Positions 25,455 through 38,501 of a stretch of 64,000 nucleotides of DNA are shown one piece after another. Position numbers and translations under genes: made by a program. The notes beneath the pieces were generated by a model. The model did not search any database. It was not told the origin of the DNA and saw only the letters and a program-made list of their open reading frames with translations. The stretch is from Mycolicibacterium tokaiense (GTDB taxonomy: Bacteria; Actinomycetota; Actinomycetes; Mycobacteriales; Mycobacteriaceae): assembly GCF_010725885.1 (NCBI RefSeq), contig NZ_AP022600.1:5208001-5272000 (forward strand). Direction: 5' to 3'. The first letter of the stretch is position 1. Every line of letters starts with the position of its first letter.

Positions 25455-26122
25455 CGCATTGCTCCGCTGCTCTGGTGCACAAGATCGAGCAGGTGCGCGA
25501 TCACCTGGTCCTGCGTCATGTCACTGGTGTCCACCACCAGCGCGTCGTCGGCGGCGCGCAACGGCGACACCGCCCGGGTGGAGTCGAGGTGATCGCGGCG
25601 CTGGACATCGGCCAGCACACCCTCGTAGTCGTCCGCCAACCCGGCGGCGACGTTCTGGTCGTTGCGCCGTCGCGCCCGGGTCTCCGCCGAGGCGGTGAGG
25701 AAGATCTTGACGTCCGCATCAGGGAGGACGACAGTGCCGATGTCACGTCCTTCGACCACCACATCGCCTGCCTCACCGGCCAATTCACGCTGCAGCGCGA
25801 CCAGCCGGGTACGCACCTGCGGAACCGCGGACACCGCCGACACTGCCCGGGTGACCGCGTCGCCGCGAATCTCCACCGAGACGTCCTCGTGGCCCAGGAA
25901 CGCACGGTCCTCGTCCGGGTCGTGACCCACCGCGACCGGCACGTCGACCGCCGCGATGGCGTCGGGATCATCCAGCGGGACCCCGGACCGCAGCACGCCG
26001 AGGGTCACGATGCGGTACATCGCCCCGGTGTCGAGGTAGCGGGCGTGCAGACCACGCGCCAAACCCCTTGACACCGAGGATTTTCCGGTGCCCGCAGGCC
26101 CATCGATGGCAATCACACTCAC
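25451..26122 (-). CDS. cmk: Cytidylate kinase
   Basis: A 223-residue P-loop kinase: G-P-A-G-T-G-K-S-S at residue 7, Y-L-D-T-G-A-M-Y-R, and [11 protein letters not shown] in the CMP-binding part. It phosphorylates CMP and dCMP with ATP. Start ATG 26122 overlaps the rluB stop by four bases; the stop overlaps the der start, so the three genes form one translationally coupled unit. Confidence 0.96.
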   Translation of the reverse strand: MSVIAIDGPAGTGKSSVSRGLARGLHARYLDTGAMYRIVTLGVLRSGVPLDDPDAIAAVDVPVAVGHDPDEDRAFLGHEDVSVEIRGDAVTRAVSAVSAVPQVRTRLVALQRELAGEAGDVVVEGRDIGTVVLPDADVKIFLTASAETRARRRNDQNVAAGLADDYEGVLADVQRRDHLDSTRAVSPLRAADDALVVDTSDMTQDQVIAHLLDLVHQSSGAMR

Positions 26123-26862
26123 ATGCCCACCGCCTTGTACAACTCGCCGATCTCCTTGCGCGTCAGCACCCGGATGGTCTCGATCTTCTGCTCCCCCAGT
26201 GTCACCTCACCGATGGCGATGCGCACCAGTGCCTCCACCGGGAAGCCGACGTGCTCGAGCAGGCGTCGCACGATGCGGTTGCGTCCCTCGTGCAGCGTCA
26301 CCCGCACCAGGGACTTGCCGGGGATGTTGTCGACCAGGGCGAAGTCGTCGACGCTGGCGGGCCCGTCATCGAGCTCCACTCCCTCACGCAGCGTCTTGCC
26401 CAGGCCTTTGGGCACCTTGCCGGTCACCGTGGCCAGGTAGGTCTTGGGCACCTCGTAGGACGGGTGGGTGAGTCGGTGTGCCAGTTCGCCGTCGTTGGTC
26501 AGCAGGATCAGACCTTCGGTGTCGGCGTCGAGGCGCCCGACGTGGAAGAGCTTTTTGGTGCCCCGCACCCGGTGCTCGACCACATCGCCGATGCACGGCC
26601 GGCCCAGCTCATCGGACATCGTCGAGTACATGCCCACCGGCTTGTTCAGCGCCAGGTACATCAGGTCGTCGTCGACCTGCACGCGCGCCCCGTCGACGCG
26701 GATCACCGACACGGCCGGATCAACCCGGGTGCCCAGCTCGGTGACGATGTGCCCGTCGACCTCGACACGGCCGTCGGTGATCATGCGCTCGGCCACCCGC
26801 CGGGAGGCGATCCCGGCCTGTGACAACACCTTCTGCAGGCGGATGCCCTCGTCGTCAGCCAT
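26119..26862 (-). CDS. rluB: 23S rRNA pseudouridine synthase (RluB type)
   Basis: A 247-residue enzyme with an N-terminal S4 domain ([14 protein letters not shown]) and a TruA/RsuA-type catalytic domain with [17 protein letters not shown], where the Asp of G-R-L-D is catalytic. Belongs to the RsuA/RluB group, modifying uridine in 23S rRNA near helix 80-90 (family knowledge). It follows scpB by one base and overlaps cmk. Confidence 0.92.
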   Translation of the reverse strand: MADDEGIRLQKVLSQAGIASRRVAERMITDGRVEVDGHIVTELGTRVDPAVSVIRVDGARVQVDDDLMYLALNKPVGMYSTMSDELGRPCIGDVVEHRVRGTKKLFHVGRLDADTEGLILLTNDGELAHRLTHPSYEVPKTYLATVTGKVPKGLGKTLREGVELDDGPASVDDFALVDNIPGKSLVRVTLHEGRNRIVRRLLEHVGFPVEALVRIAIGEVTLGEQKIETIRVLTRKEIGELYKAVGM

Positions 26863-26863
26863 C

Positions 26864-27559
26864 TCAGTCCTCGTCCATCTCGATTGCCGGCGGCACTTCG
26901 GGTGCGGCCGCCGGGTTCAGTTTCATGAAGCGAGGTTCGGAATCGAGGTTCTCGCTGATGTCGTCGATCACGTCGACGCCGGGCAGCAACGGCGCGATGT
27001 CGGGCAGATCGGCCAGAGAACTCAACCCCAGCCGCTCCAGGAACAATTCCGTGGTGGCGAACGTCACGGCTCCGGTGTCGGCGTCGGTGCCCGCCTCGGT
27101 GATCAACCCGCGGGCCACCAGGGTGCGGATCACCGCGTCGACGTTGACACCGCGCACCGCACTGACCCGGGCCCGAGTCACGGGCTGGCGGTAGGCCACC
27201 ACGGCCAGGGTCTCGAGCGCGGCCCGGGTCAGCTTGGAGCGGGCCCCGTCGAGCAGCAGCCGTTCGACGTACGGCGCGTACCGCGAGCGGGTGTACATCC
27301 GCCAACCTCCTGCCGCCTCTCGCAGGTCGATCCCGCTGTCACGCGCGGCCAGTTCGGCGGCCATCTGCGTCAGTGTCGCTGCGATCCGCTCGACGGACTG
27401 ATCGGTGGCCGACGACAGCTGCTCGAGGGTGACAGGCGTATCGACCACCAACAGCAGGGCCTCGAGCACCCGGCCGAGTTCGTCGTCGTCGAGCTCGGGA
27501 GAGTCGAGTTCGGGGGTGGGGACATCGAGGCCGAGGTCGTCAGCAACCTCGTCGGTCAT
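26864..27559 (-). CDS. scpB: Segregation and condensation protein B
   Basis: A 231-residue protein with the ScpB winged-helix pair: L-G-R-V-L-E-A-L-L-L-V-V near residue 30 and L-T-R-A-A-L-E-T-L-A-V-V-A-Y-R-Q-P-V-T-R-A. It partners SMC-ScpA in chromosome condensation. Start ATG 27559 overlaps the scpA stop by four bases (ATGA); upstream extension would read scpA out of frame. The N-terminal 25 residues are acidic, as in mycobacteria. Confidence 0.96.
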   Translation of the reverse strand: MTDEVADDLGLDVPTPELDSPELDDDELGRVLEALLLVVDTPVTLEQLSSATDQSVERIAATLTQMAAELAARDSGIDLREAAGGWRMYTRSRYAPYVERLLLDGARSKLTRAALETLAVVAYRQPVTRARVSAVRGVNVDAVIRTLVARGLITEAGTDADTGAVTFATTELFLERLGLSSLADLPDIAPLLPGVDVIDDISENLDSEPRFMKLNPAAAPEVPPAIEMDED

Positions 27560-28413
27560 GAGTGATCCCGTTCTTCCGCCGACTCGTCGTCCACCTGCAA
27601 TTCTTGGCTGGTCGGGCTGTCTCCGGTCCAGGCAACCTGGAGCACACCAAGGGGTTCTGCTTGCTCGAATGCTACCGCCCTGGCCCGGTACAGTTCGAGC
27701 AGCGCCAGGAAGCGACCGACGATCTGGACCGGGGTGTCGCAGTCGGCCACCAATTCGGTGAAACTGGCCCACTCCCCGGTTCCCCGCTCGGTCAGGAAGC
27801 GCAGCATGATCTCGGCCTGCTCGGGCACCGACACCCGGGAGTAGTGGATGTGGTCGGTGGCCACGGTGGGAACCGGCCGCGGGGTGAACGCGGCGGCCGC
27901 GATCTGCGCGAACGCAGCGCCGTCGACGCCCAACATGACCTCGGGCAACAGGTCGGCGAACCGGTCCTCCAACGAGACCGCACGCGGATAGCTGCGCAGC
28001 GCGGCGGCTTCGAGTTCGGCGAACATCTGCGCGACGTGCTTGAACGCGCGGTACTGCAGCAGCCGCGCGAACAGCAGGTCGCGCACCTCCAACAAAGCCA
28101 TGTCCTCGTCGTCCTCGACCTGCCCGGCCGGCAGCAGCCGCGCGGCTTTGAGGTCCAGCAGCGTCGCGGCCACCACCAGGAAGGCGGTGGTCTCCTCCAG
28201 CGAGAGCTGCGCGCCGAACTGCTTGGTGTAGGCGATGAAATCGTCGGTCACCTGGTGCAGTGCCACCTCGGTGACATCGAGGCGGTGAGCGAAGATCAGC
28301 TGCAGCAGCAGATCGAAGGGGCCTTCGAAATTGGTGAGCTTGACCTTGAAGCCCGCCGCAGCGTCCTGTTCGGGGGCATCTTGTTCGGGGGCTTCGTCGG
28401 AGTGCGAGCTCAC
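27556..28413 (-). CDS. scpA: Segregation and condensation protein A
   Basis: A 285-residue kleisin: F-K-V-K-L-T-N-F-E-G-P-F-D-L-L-L-Q-L-I near residue 22 is the conserved N-terminal SMC-neck-binding motif, and the middle shows V-A-A-T-L-L-D-L-K-A-A-R-L-L-P. It bridges SMC heads and recruits ScpB. ATG 28413 overlaps the preceding ParA-like stop by four bases. Confidence 0.96.
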   Translation of the reverse strand: MSSHSDEAPEQDAPEQDAAAGFKVKLTNFEGPFDLLLQLIFAHRLDVTEVALHQVTDDFIAYTKQFGAQLSLEETTAFLVVAATLLDLKAARLLPAGQVEDDEDMALLEVRDLLFARLLQYRAFKHVAQMFAELEAAALRSYPRAVSLEDRFADLLPEVMLGVDGAAFAQIAAAAFTPRPVPTVATDHIHYSRVSVPEQAEIMLRFLTERGTGEWASFTELVADCDTPVQIVGRFLALLELYRARAVAFEQAEPLGVLQVAWTGDSPTSQELQVDDESAEERDHS

Positions 28414-29276
28414 GTGCCGAAGCGAGCGATCACTTCGCGGGCCAGAGATCGGTACGCCTGTGCGCCAGTCGATTTGGGCGCCCAGGTGGTGATGGGCTCA
28501 CCGGCCACGCTGGTCTCGGGAAAGCGCACGGTGCGGGTGATCACGGTGTCGAACACCAGGTCACCGAACCGCTCGACCACCCGGGCCATCACCTCACGGG
28601 CGTTGACGGTGCGGGCGTCGTAACGGGTGATCAGGATGCCGCTGATCGACAGCCGCGGGTTGAGCCTGTCGTGCACCTTGGCCACGGTGTCGGTGAGCAG
28701 TGCCAGCCCGCGCAGCGAGAAGTACTCGCACTCGGTGGGGATGATCACCCCGTCGGAGCAGGCCAGCCCGTTGACGGTCAGCAGACCCAGGGAGGGCTGG
28801 CAGTCGATCAGTACGTAGTCATAACGATCGAGCACCGGGTACAGCGCGCGGGCCAGGGTCTGTTCGCGGCCCACCTCGTTGACCAGCTGGATCTCCGCGG
28901 CCGACAAGTCGATGTTGCTGGGCACCAGATCCAGCCCGGCCACCCGGGTCTTGATGATCACCTCGTCGATGGACACCCGCGGCTCCACCAGCAGGTTGTG
29001 CACGGTGTTGTCCAGCTCGTAGTGCGGCACCCCCAAGCCCGCCGACAGTGCGCCCTGGGGGTCGAGGTCCACCAGCAGAACACGGCGGCCGTAGTCGGCC
29101 AGCGCCGCACCCAGGTTGATGGTCGAGGTGGTCTTGCCCACCCCGCCTTTCTGGTTGCACATCGCGATCACGGTCGCCGGGCCATGGCTGTTCAGGGGCT
29201 CGGGTTCCGGGATGGGCCGCGGCGGACGACCCGTGAGCCCGAGCGGGAGCTCGTCAGCAGTATCGTCGGCGGACAT
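28410..29276 (-). CDS. ParA/Soj-family ATPase
   Basis: A 288-residue protein with the deviant Walker A motif K-G-G-V-G-K-T-T near residue 57, Walker A' D-L-D-P-Q-G-A and Walker B-like V-L-I-D-C-Q-P-S-L-G-L-L. Corresponds to Rv1708 of M. tuberculosis, a ParA paralogue of the scpAB locus that is distinct from the parA of the origin region. Start ATG 29276 (M-S-A-D-D-T-A-D) fits orthologues; the upstream part of the frame is non-native. Confidence 0.93.
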   Translation of the reverse strand: MSADDTADELPLGLTGRPPRPIPEPEPLNSHGPATVIAMCNQKGGVGKTTSTINLGAALADYGRRVLLVDLDPQGALSAGLGVPHYELDNTVHNLLVEPRVSIDEVIIKTRVAGLDLVPSNIDLSAAEIQLVNEVGREQTLARALYPVLDRYDYVLIDCQPSLGLLTVNGLACSDGVIIPTECEYFSLRGLALLTDTVAKVHDRLNPRLSISGILITRYDARTVNAREVMARVVERFGDLVFDTVITRTVRFPETSVAGEPITTWAPKSTGAQAYRSLAREVIARFGT

Positions 29277-29358
29277 CCGCAGAAGTCTAACGGGTCGCCC
29301 CGCTCCCGCAGCGAGACCCGCAGGCATTACCTGCGTCTTTGCCGATGCAGCGGTGAGG

Positions 29359-30302
29359 TCACCGGGCCCGCGGATGGGCCCCGGCCCACACCTCGCGTAG
29401 CGCGTTCACCGTCACCAGCGTGTAGATCTGGGTCGTGGTGACCGACGCGTGACCCAGCAGTTCCTGCACGACGCGCACGTCGGCGCCGCCGTCGAGGAGA
29501 TGGGTGGCGAAGCTGTGACGCAGGGTGTGCGGAGACACCGCTGCCGAGATGCCGGCGCGGTCGGCGGCGTCCTGGAGAACCTGCCATGCGCTCTGGCGCG
29601 ACAGCCGGCCGCCGCGGGCGTTGAGGAAGATGGCCGGGGTACCGCGACCGCGGCGGGCCAGATCGGGCCGCCCGCGCACCAGATAGGCATCCAGTGCGGC
29701 GACCGCCGGCCTGCCGATCGGCACCAACCGTTGCTTACCGCCCTTGCCGCGCAGCAGCACCGAGCGCGCTTCGGTGTCAACGTCGTCGATGTCCAGTCCC
29801 ACGGCCTCGGAGATACGGGCACCGGTCGAATACAACAGCTCCAGCAGCGCCCGGTTACGCAAGGTCAGTGGACCATCAGCCGCATCGTCCCCGCCGGCGC
29901 CCTCCAGCAGCGCGATCACCTCGTCCAGCGACAGGCTCTTGGGCAGCCGACGTCCCGGTGTTGGTGGTTTCACCGCGCGCGCGACGTCGACGGTGGTGAC
30001 CCCCTCGGCGGTGGTGAATCTGTGTAGACCGCGCACCGCGATCAATGCCCGCGCCGCCGAGACCGCGGACAACGCCACCACCCCGGCGTCTTCGTCACCG
30101 CGGCGCAGTGCCACCAGGAACTCGCTCACGTCGTTTTCGGTGACATCGGCAAGGTCGGCGATGCCGCGGGCGCTGAGGTGCTCGTGGTAGCGCCGCAGAT
30201 CACGCCGGTAGGAGCTCAGTGTGTTGGCCGCGACGCCGCGCTCGATCGTCAGGTGATCGAGGTACCCCTGCAGTTGATGGTCCAGCGACGTCGCGACGGT
30301 GG

Positions 30303-30306
<4 letters not shown>
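29359..30306 (-). CDS. xerD: Tyrosine recombinase XerD
   Basis: A 315-residue recombinase: core-binding domain with [10 protein letters not shown], then the catalytic set S-T-G-A-R-I-S-E (Arg), [25 protein letters not shown] (His, Tyr). With XerC it resolves chromosome dimers at dif. Start ATG 30306 overlaps the NUDIX gene stop by four bases. The arrangement with ParA-scpAB is the conserved mycobacterial chromosome-maintenance locus. Confidence 0.95.
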
Positions 30307-32688
<2,382 letters not shown>

Positions 32689-32785
32689 TCAACGCAGCAG
32701 AAAAGCGGCTGGGGCCTGCTGACCCACGGAAGTTCACCTTAACACCGACGGCGACAAGCTGTCGCCAACGCGCCGGTTCGACCCG

Positions 32786-33727
32786 TTACTGGGCGACGGT
32801 GACGGCCGCCGCGCCCTGGCCGACGCCGTACTGCCCGGGTGGACCGCCGCCTGCGAGTTCCTGGACACTCAGCACCGTGGTGATGCGTCCGGACTCCGCG
32901 CCGATGTCGTCGACGGTGCTGACCACGCCGCTCAGGCTCGGATCGGATCGGACCACGGCGACGGCTGCGGTGCCGCTGGCCGCACCGTCGCGCCCCGCGA
33001 GCACCACCCCGGAGCCATGGGGAGCCAGCGCCGCGGCGAACCTCGCCACCGTCGCGCCCTGGTTGCCGGCGTCGTCACCGAGACCGCCGCCGGTGACGAC
33101 CACCGCGGCGTCAGCGGCACCGATGGCGCCATCCGGGTAGGACAGGAAGCCGGTCTCACGCAGCGACGCCAACACGGTTTCCCGCTGCTCGTCGTTGACC
33201 ACCGGCGCGGCCGGATCACGGGGCCTCAACAGCGCGATACCCAGCAGGTCGCCGGCCTGCGAGCCCTGGTCCACCAGCGTGGTGCTCAGTTGGGTGCCGG
33301 CGGGGAGGACCGAGGATCCGACGACCGTCCGGAGCTTCTCGGCGGAGTTGGCGTCGACGAACTCCTGGGTCAAGTCGAGGGTTGCGGTGACACTACCGCC
33401 GGCCTGACCGATGATGCGGGTCACGGCGTCGACATCGCCGGGGTCGGCGTCAGGGGTGCGGAAGACCACCACCGAGGTGTCGGCCAGCGCCGATCCGACG
33501 ATGCGCCCGGCTACCTGGGTGTCGAAATCATCGGCGGCGCTCAGCTTTTCGTTGAGCGCATTCTTCTCGTCGGTGAGGTCGTCGATCTGGGCGTGCAGAT
33601 CGCGCTTCTCCTCCCGCAGTCCCGACAGCAGCGTGTCGGACAACAGGCCGGAACCCAGCACCACCCCGATGGCCAGCGCCAGGAACACCGCGGCCAGCGA
33701 GATGGCATGCGAGCGCAGAGTGATCAC
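32786..33727 (-). CDS. mctB: Copper transport protein MctB (outer-membrane channel-like)
   Basis: A 313-residue protein very like M. tuberculosis Rv1698: N-terminal helix A-V-F-L-A-L-A-I-G-V-V-L-G-S-G, coiled region L-R-E-E-K-R-D-L, then S-V-V-V-F-R-T-P-D-A and V-L-P-A-G-T-Q-L-S-T. MctB limits intracellular copper. The GTG at 33727 overlaps the stop of the preceding gene (GTGA) and gives the orthologous length (314 in M. tuberculosis). Confidence 0.93.
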   Translation of the reverse strand: MITLRSHAISLAAVFLALAIGVVLGSGLLSDTLLSGLREEKRDLHAQIDDLTDEKNALNEKLSAADDFDTQVAGRIVGSALADTSVVVFRTPDADPGDVDAVTRIIGQAGGSVTATLDLTQEFVDANSAEKLRTVVGSSVLPAGTQLSTTLVDQGSQAGDLLGIALLRPRDPAAPVVNDEQRETVLASLRETGFLSYPDGAIGAADAAVVVTGGGLGDDAGNQGATVARFAAALAPHGSGVVLAGRDGAASGTAAVAVVRSDPSLSGVVSTVDDIGAESGRITTVLSVQELAGGGPPGQYGVGQGAAAVTVAQ

Positions 33728-34911
33728 GACGTCACCCAGTGCTGGACCCACTGCGAGAACTTGTGCCAGTACTGCGTCACCCAGTCGATCACCACCGCGT
33801 CGGTCTGGGAGACCATCAGGGCCACGATGACCGCGACGAGCATGGCCAACACCAGCATCGCGATGGAGCCACCGGAGATGCGGCTGCGGTACAGCGTGGC
33901 GACGGCCTTGGCATCCACCAACTTCTCGCCCACCTTGAGCCGGGTCAGGAAGGTGGACGGGTTGGAGCGCTGCCGGGTGCGGTCGAAGAACTCCTCGATG
34001 CTGGCGGTGTGTCCGGCGGTGACGATGAGGGCGGCGCCGTGGTGGTCGGCCAGCAGCAGCGCCAGGTCGGCAGCCGAGCCGGCGGCCGGGAAGGTCATGG
34101 CCCCCACTCCGAGGTCCTGAATGCGCTCCAGGCCCTGGGCGTGGCCGTCGGCGTCGGCCGGCAGCACCACCTGGGCGCCGGATTTGAGGGCCTCGGCGCT
34201 GATCTGCTCAGGGTCGCCGACGATCAGCTGCGGCCGGTAGCCGGCTTTGCGGATCAGGTCCGCGCCGGTGCCGACGCCGATCAGTACCGGCTGATACTCC
34301 TTGATGAAGGGTTTGAGTGCTTTGAGATCCTCTGCTGCGCAAGATTCTTCGGCCACCACAACGACGTGGCGGCGACGCAGGTCCACATCGATGTCCGGGA
34401 TGCCGATGCCGTCGATCAGCAGCGGGCTCTCACTGCGGATGAACTCGATGGTGTTGCCGGCAAACGATTCCAGGTGAGCCACCAGACCGCTCTTGGCCTC
34501 GTGCATCATCTCGTTGATGTCTTCGTCGGACCGTTCGGCCCCGAGCGCCAGGCGCCGGTCACCGGAGTAGACGCCCCCGTTGTGCAGGCGGATCTTGGCG
34601 CCGTCCTTGACCTTCTTGAAGACCTCGGGGCCCGTCTCGTCGATCAGCGTGATCCCGTTGCCCACCAGCACCTCGGGGCCCAGGTTCGGGTACCGGCCGG
34701 AGATGGATGGCGACGCGTTGACGACGCCGGCGATGTTGGCATCAACGAGGGCGTCGGCGGTGGCCCGGTCGAGGTCCAGCACATCGAGGACGACGATGTC
34801 GCCGGGCTCGACCCGGCGCAACAGCCGGTCGACGTCGCGGTCGACGCGGGCGGTGCCCGTGATGCCGGGTCGAGAGCTGCCGTTACGTGAGAGAAGCGCT
34901 GCCATCCGCAT
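33724..34911 (-). CDS. SteA-like cytokinetic/cell-division protein (Rv1697 family)
   Basis: A 395-residue protein matching Rv1697. N-terminal R-V-D-R-D-V-D-R-L-L-R-R-V, a thiamin-pyrophosphokinase-like fold (G-V-G-T-G-A-D-L-I-R-K-A-G-Y-R-P, G-D-P-E-Q-I-S, P-A-D-A-D-G-H) and one C-terminal membrane helix (A-M-L-V-L-A-M-L-V-A-V-I-V-A-L). The Corynebacterium homologue SteA works with SteB at the septum. Start ATG 34911 fits orthologues. Coupled to mctB. Confidence 0.85.
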   Translation of the reverse strand: MRMAALLSRNGSSRPGITGTARVDRDVDRLLRRVEPGDIVVLDVLDLDRATADALVDANIAGVVNASPSISGRYPNLGPEVLVGNGITLIDETGPEVFKKVKDGAKIRLHNGGVYSGDRRLALGAERSDEDINEMMHEAKSGLVAHLESFAGNTIEFIRSESPLLIDGIGIPDIDVDLRRRHVVVVAEESCAAEDLKALKPFIKEYQPVLIGVGTGADLIRKAGYRPQLIVGDPEQISAEALKSGAQVVLPADADGHAQGLERIQDLGVGAMTFPAAGSAADLALLLADHHGAALIVTAGHTASIEEFFDRTRQRSNPSTFLTRLKVGEKLVDAKAVATLYRSRISGGSIAMLVLAMLVAVIVALMVSQTDAVVIDWVTQYWHKFSQWVQHWVTS

Positions 34912-35005
34912 GGCGTGATTCTGTAACCGAATTGCAGCGTTGGACGGGAGGCGCGCCGTAACACCAGCCCCACGAGTCACATCCCGTCACATCAGTAACA
35001 GGTTG

Positions 35006-36769
35006 CTAGACGGGTTCCCGATCCTGCTGCGCGGCCTCCAGCAGCTCTTTGGCATGCGCCCGCCCGGTGTCGGACTCCCCCAGTCCGGCCAGCATGCGAG
35101 CCAGCTCGGCCACCCGGTCCTCGTCGCCGAGCCGGTGCACACTGCTGGTTCCGTTCTTGCCCACCGGCGCCACCACCAGATGGGTGTCGGCGTAGGCCGC
35201 CACCTGGGGCAGGTGGGTGACGACGATGACCTGGTGGGTCCGCGCCAACCGGGCCAGCCGACGCCCGATCTGGACGGCAGCCCGTCCGCCGACACCGGCG
35301 TCCACCTCGTCGAAGACCATGGTGGTGCCCTCGGCTGAAGCGGACAGAACCACCTCGACCGCCAGCATCACCCGCGACAGCTCGCCGCCGGAAGCACTCT
35401 TGCCCAGCGGAAGCACGCCCCCGCCCTTGTGGGCTGTGAAGCCGAACTCCACCAGATCCACGCCGTGTGAACCGGCATGCACCCGCTGCCCCTTGGCCAG
35501 GGTCAGCGGAGCGGTGTCGTCCTCGCGGGCCGGCAACGACGAGACCGTGATGGTGAACTCGGCGTTGGCCATGGCCAACCCGGCCAATTCCGCGGTGACG
35601 GCCTTCGCGAGCCCCTTGGCGGCCTTGGTCCGCACGGCCGTCAGATCGGCGGCCGCCTTGGCGACCTTGGCGGCCAACTCGTCGACCTGTGCCGCCAACG
35701 CCGCCAGCGTCTCTTCGGAGACGTCCAGCTGGGCCAGCCGGGAACGGGATTCGGCCGCCCAACTCAGCACCCCGTCGACGTCCGCGGCGTACTTCCGGGT
35801 CAGCGACCGCAACTCGGCCTGGCGGGCCAGCTTGGTCTCCAGCGCGCTGGCGTCGGTGGGCAGTTCCGAGAGGAAGGCACCGATCTCCCGGGACACATCA
35901 CCGACCACCGTCAGCGCTTCGGTGAGCTGGCGTCCCAACGCCTGCAGGGCGGCGTCGTCACAGGACTCGAGCGCACTAACGGCAGTGCCGATGGCGCTGC
36001 TGGCCGACACCTCGGTACCACCGTCGGCGTCGTCGAGGACCCCGGACAACGCGGCCCGCGCGGTTGCCGCACCGTCGCGCACCGCATCCAGCTCCGAGAG
36101 CCGCCGGATGTCGGCGACCAGAGCTTCGTCCTCCCCGGGCTGGGGGTCGACGGTGTCTATTTCATTGAGCGCGAACTGCAGGCGGTCGGCCTCCTGGGCC
36201 AGGTCGCGAGCCCGCTCGGTCCGCTCGGTGAGATCGCGGCGCGCGGCCAGCCACTCCCGGCGCACCGCCCGGTAACGCGCCAGCTTGGCATCGACGTCGG
36301 CGTACCGGTCCAGGGCGCCGCGCTGCTCGTCGGGGCGCATCAAGCGCAGCTGGTCGTTCTGCCCGTGCAGGGTCAACAGCTGCGTGGTGAAGGTGCTCAG
36401 CGATTTCGCCGGCACACTGCGGCCGCCCAGGTAGGCCCGTGAGGGCCCCTCGCGGCTGACCGAGCGCAGCGCGATGACACTGCCGTCGTCGTCGCGCTCG
36501 GAACCCGACGAGTCGAGGATGTCGTCGATCTGCGCCGTCACCGCTGCGTCCAGCTCGGTGGTGGTGAAACGCCCCTCCACCACCGCCTTCTCGGCACCCG
36601 AGCGCACCCGGTTGGCATCGGCACGTGCGCCACCCAGCAGATGCAGTCCCGTCACCACCATGGTCTTGCCGGTGCCGGTCTCACCGGTGAGCACCGTCAG
36701 TCCCCGGTCGAACTCGGCGTTGGCCGCGCTGATGGCGCCCAAGGCCTGGATACGAATCTCGGCCAGCAC
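35006..36769 (-). CDS. recN: DNA repair protein RecN
   Basis: A 587-residue SMC-like ATPase with Walker A T-G-E-T-G-T-G-K-T near residue 31, a long central coiled coil, signature S-A-S-G-G-E-L-S-R near 465 and Walker B T-M-V-F-D-E-V-D-A-G. It handles double-strand break ends. The GTG start at 36769 (V-L-A-E-I-R-I-Q) matches orthologues; the NAD kinase stop lies four bases upstream. Confidence 0.96.
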   Translation of the reverse strand: MLAEIRIQALGAISAANAEFDRGLTVLTGETGTGKTMVVTGLHLLGGARADANRVRSGAEKAVVEGRFTTTELDAAVTAQIDDILDSSGSERDDDGSVIALRSVSREGPSRAYLGGRSVPAKSLSTFTTQLLTLHGQNDQLRLMRPDEQRGALDRYADVDAKLARYRAVRREWLAARRDLTERTERARDLAQEADRLQFALNEIDTVDPQPGEDEALVADIRRLSELDAVRDGAATARAALSGVLDDADGGTEVSASSAIGTAVSALESCDDAALQALGRQLTEALTVVGDVSREIGAFLSELPTDASALETKLARQAELRSLTRKYAADVDGVLSWAAESRSRLAQLDVSEETLAALAAQVDELAAKVAKAAADLTAVRTKAAKGLAKAVTAELAGLAMANAEFTITVSSLPAREDDTAPLTLAKGQRVHAGSHGVDLVEFGFTAHKGGGVLPLGKSASGGELSRVMLAVEVVLSASAEGTTMVFDEVDAGVGGRAAVQIGRRLARLARTHQVIVVTHLPQVAAYADTHLVVAPVGKNGTSSVHRLGDEDRVAELARMLAGLGESDTGRAHAKELLEAAQQDREPV

Positions 36770-36773
36770 GTCG

Positions 36774-37697
36774 TTACTGTCCGCGCCAACCGGTGACCGG
36801 CAGCCGGAACTTGCGCACCAGGCGGTCGGTGAAGGGGGCACTGTCCAGTCGCACCCATTTCACCGGTGTGCCGCAGCGGGTGGCCTCCAGGCGCCCGCCG
36901 GCAGGCAGCTTCATCTGCCTGCGGCCGTCGCAGAACACCAGGGCGTCGTAGCCGGTGGATTCGATCTCCACGGCGATGGTGGCGTTGGGACTGGTGACCA
37001 TCGGACGCGCGAACAGGGCGTGCGCGTTGTTCGGCACCACGAGGATGGCCTCCAGATCCGGCCACACCACCGGGCCACCCGACGAGAATGCGTACGCCGT
37101 GGAGCCGGTGGGCGTGGCGATCAGCACCCCGTCGCAGCCGAACGCCGACACCGGCCGGCCGTCGATCTCGACCACCACACCGAGCACCCCGAGACGCGGG
37201 CTCTTCTCCAGGCTGGCCTCGTTGAGCGCCCAGCCACGCTCGACGATCTCACCGTCCACACGGATCGCGACGTCCAGCGTCATCCGCGTCTCGACCCGGT
37301 AGTTGCGCTGGATGACGTGCTCCAGCACGGTGTCGAGGTTGTCGGCCTCGGCCTCGGCCAGAAAGCCGATGCGCCCGAGGTTCACCCCGAGCACCGGGAT
37401 GTTGACGTTACGGGCCAGCTCGGCGGCCCGCAGGAAAGTGCCGTCGCCACCGAGCACCAGCACCATCTCGCAGCCCGCGGCGGCGTTTTCGTCGGCGTCC
37501 ACCACCTCGATCTCGACCCCGAGCGCCCGCATGTCCTCCGGGTTCAGGTGCAGCGATCCACGGTCGACGGCTTCGGCGGAGAGCATCTTGAGCCCGATGC
37601 CGTTCTCGCCCATCACCTTTTCCACGCGGCGGGCCACTTCGGTGGCTTCCGTACGGCCGGTGTGTACCACCAGCAGGATCGTGCGGTCGCACGTCAT
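36774..37697 (-). CDS. nadK: NAD kinase
   Basis: A 307-residue kinase: [10 protein letters not shown] (G-G-D-G motif) near residue 83, G-x-L-G-F-L-type G-R-I-G-F-L-A-E, and [15 protein letters not shown] near 175. Uses polyphosphate or ATP to make NADP. ATG 37697 overlaps the tlyA stop by four bases; identical in length to M. tuberculosis PpnK. Confidence 0.96.
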   Translation of the reverse strand: MTCDRTILLVVHTGRTEATEVARRVEKVMGENGIGLKMLSAEAVDRGSLHLNPEDMRALGVEIEVVDADENAAAGCEMVLVLGGDGTFLRAAELARNVNIPVLGVNLGRIGFLAEAEADNLDTVLEHVIQRNYRVETRMTLDVAIRVDGEIVERGWALNEASLEKSPRLGVLGVVVEIDGRPVSAFGCDGVLIATPTGSTAYAFSSGGPVVWPDLEAILVVPNNAHALFARPMVTSPNATIAVEIESTGYDALVFCDGRRQMKLPAGGRLEATRCGTPVKWVRLDSAPFTDRLVRKFRLPVTGWRGQ

Positions 37698-38500
37698 TGC
37701 GGCCCCTCGTCGACGGCAGTGCGGATGGCTGCGTCGAGATCGGCCCCACGCAGGGCCCGATCGGTGTCGGCACGCAACCACAGGAAGTACTCCACGTTGC
37801 CAGATGGCCCCGGCAGCGGGCTGGCCACCACCCCGACGGGGTGCCAGTTCAATCCGACGGCCCGCTCGGCCACGCCGCGAACAGCGGACTGACGCAGCAG
37901 CGGATCCGAGACCACGCCGCCGGCGCCGACCAGACCCTTACCGACTTCGAACTGGGGCTTCACCATGGGAACGATATCGGCGTCCGCCGACGAACACGCG
38001 GTCAGCGCGGGCAGCACTGTGGACAGCGAGATGAACGACAGGTCCGCGACCACCACCTGCACGCTGCCGCCGATGACCTCGGGAGTGAGATCGCGGACGT
38101 TGGTGCGTTCGTACACCGCGACCCGTTCGTCGGAACGCACCGGCCACGCCAGCTGGCCGTAGCCGACATCGACGGCAACCACTTCGCGCGCACCGCGGTC
38201 GAGCAGTACCTCGGTGAATCCACCGGTGGACGCGCCGGCATCGAGACAGCGCCGACCGCTGACCTCGACGCCGAACGCGTCGAGCGCCCCGATCAGTTTG
38301 TGCGCACCACGCGAGACCCAGCTGCGGTCACCGGCTTCGACCTTGAGGGTGGCCGTCAGCGCGACCGCCGTCGCGGGCTTGGTCGCGGGCATACCGTCCA
38401 CCAGGACGCGCCCGGCCTCGATCAGTTCGGCCGCCTGTTGACGCGACCGGGCCAGACCGCGACGAACCAACTCGGCGTCGACGCGCGCGCGCCGTGTCAC
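37694..38500 (-). CDS. tlyA: 16S/23S rRNA 2'-O-methyltransferase TlyA
   Basis: A 268-residue protein, the same length as M. tuberculosis TlyA. An N-terminal S4-like domain ([13 protein letters not shown]) precedes an FtsJ-like methyltransferase with [11 protein letters not shown] (SAM binding) and catalytic K-D-K-E-type positions. It methylates 16S C1409 and 23S C1920, making ribosomes capreomycin-sensitive. GTG 38500 lies one base after the start-side neighbour's stop. Confidence 0.95.
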   Translation of the reverse strand: MTRRARVDAELVRRGLARSRQQAAELIEAGRVLVDGMPATKPATAVALTATLKVEAGDRSWVSRGAHKLIGALDAFGVEVSGRRCLDAGASTGGFTEVLLDRGAREVVAVDVGYGQLAWPVRSDERVAVYERTNVRDLTPEVIGGSVQVVVADLSFISLSTVLPALTACSSADADIVPMVKPQFEVGKGLVGAGGVVSDPLLRQSAVRGVAERAVGLNWHPVGVVASPLPGPSGNVEYFLWLRADTDRALRGADLDAAIRTAVDEGPQ

Positions 38501-38501
38501 C

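Noticed and set aside
23460..25592. A 710-codon plus-strand frame opposite TSUP transporter and der
   Set aside because: His/Gln/Arg-rich composition of an antisense shadow; der on the other strand is certain.
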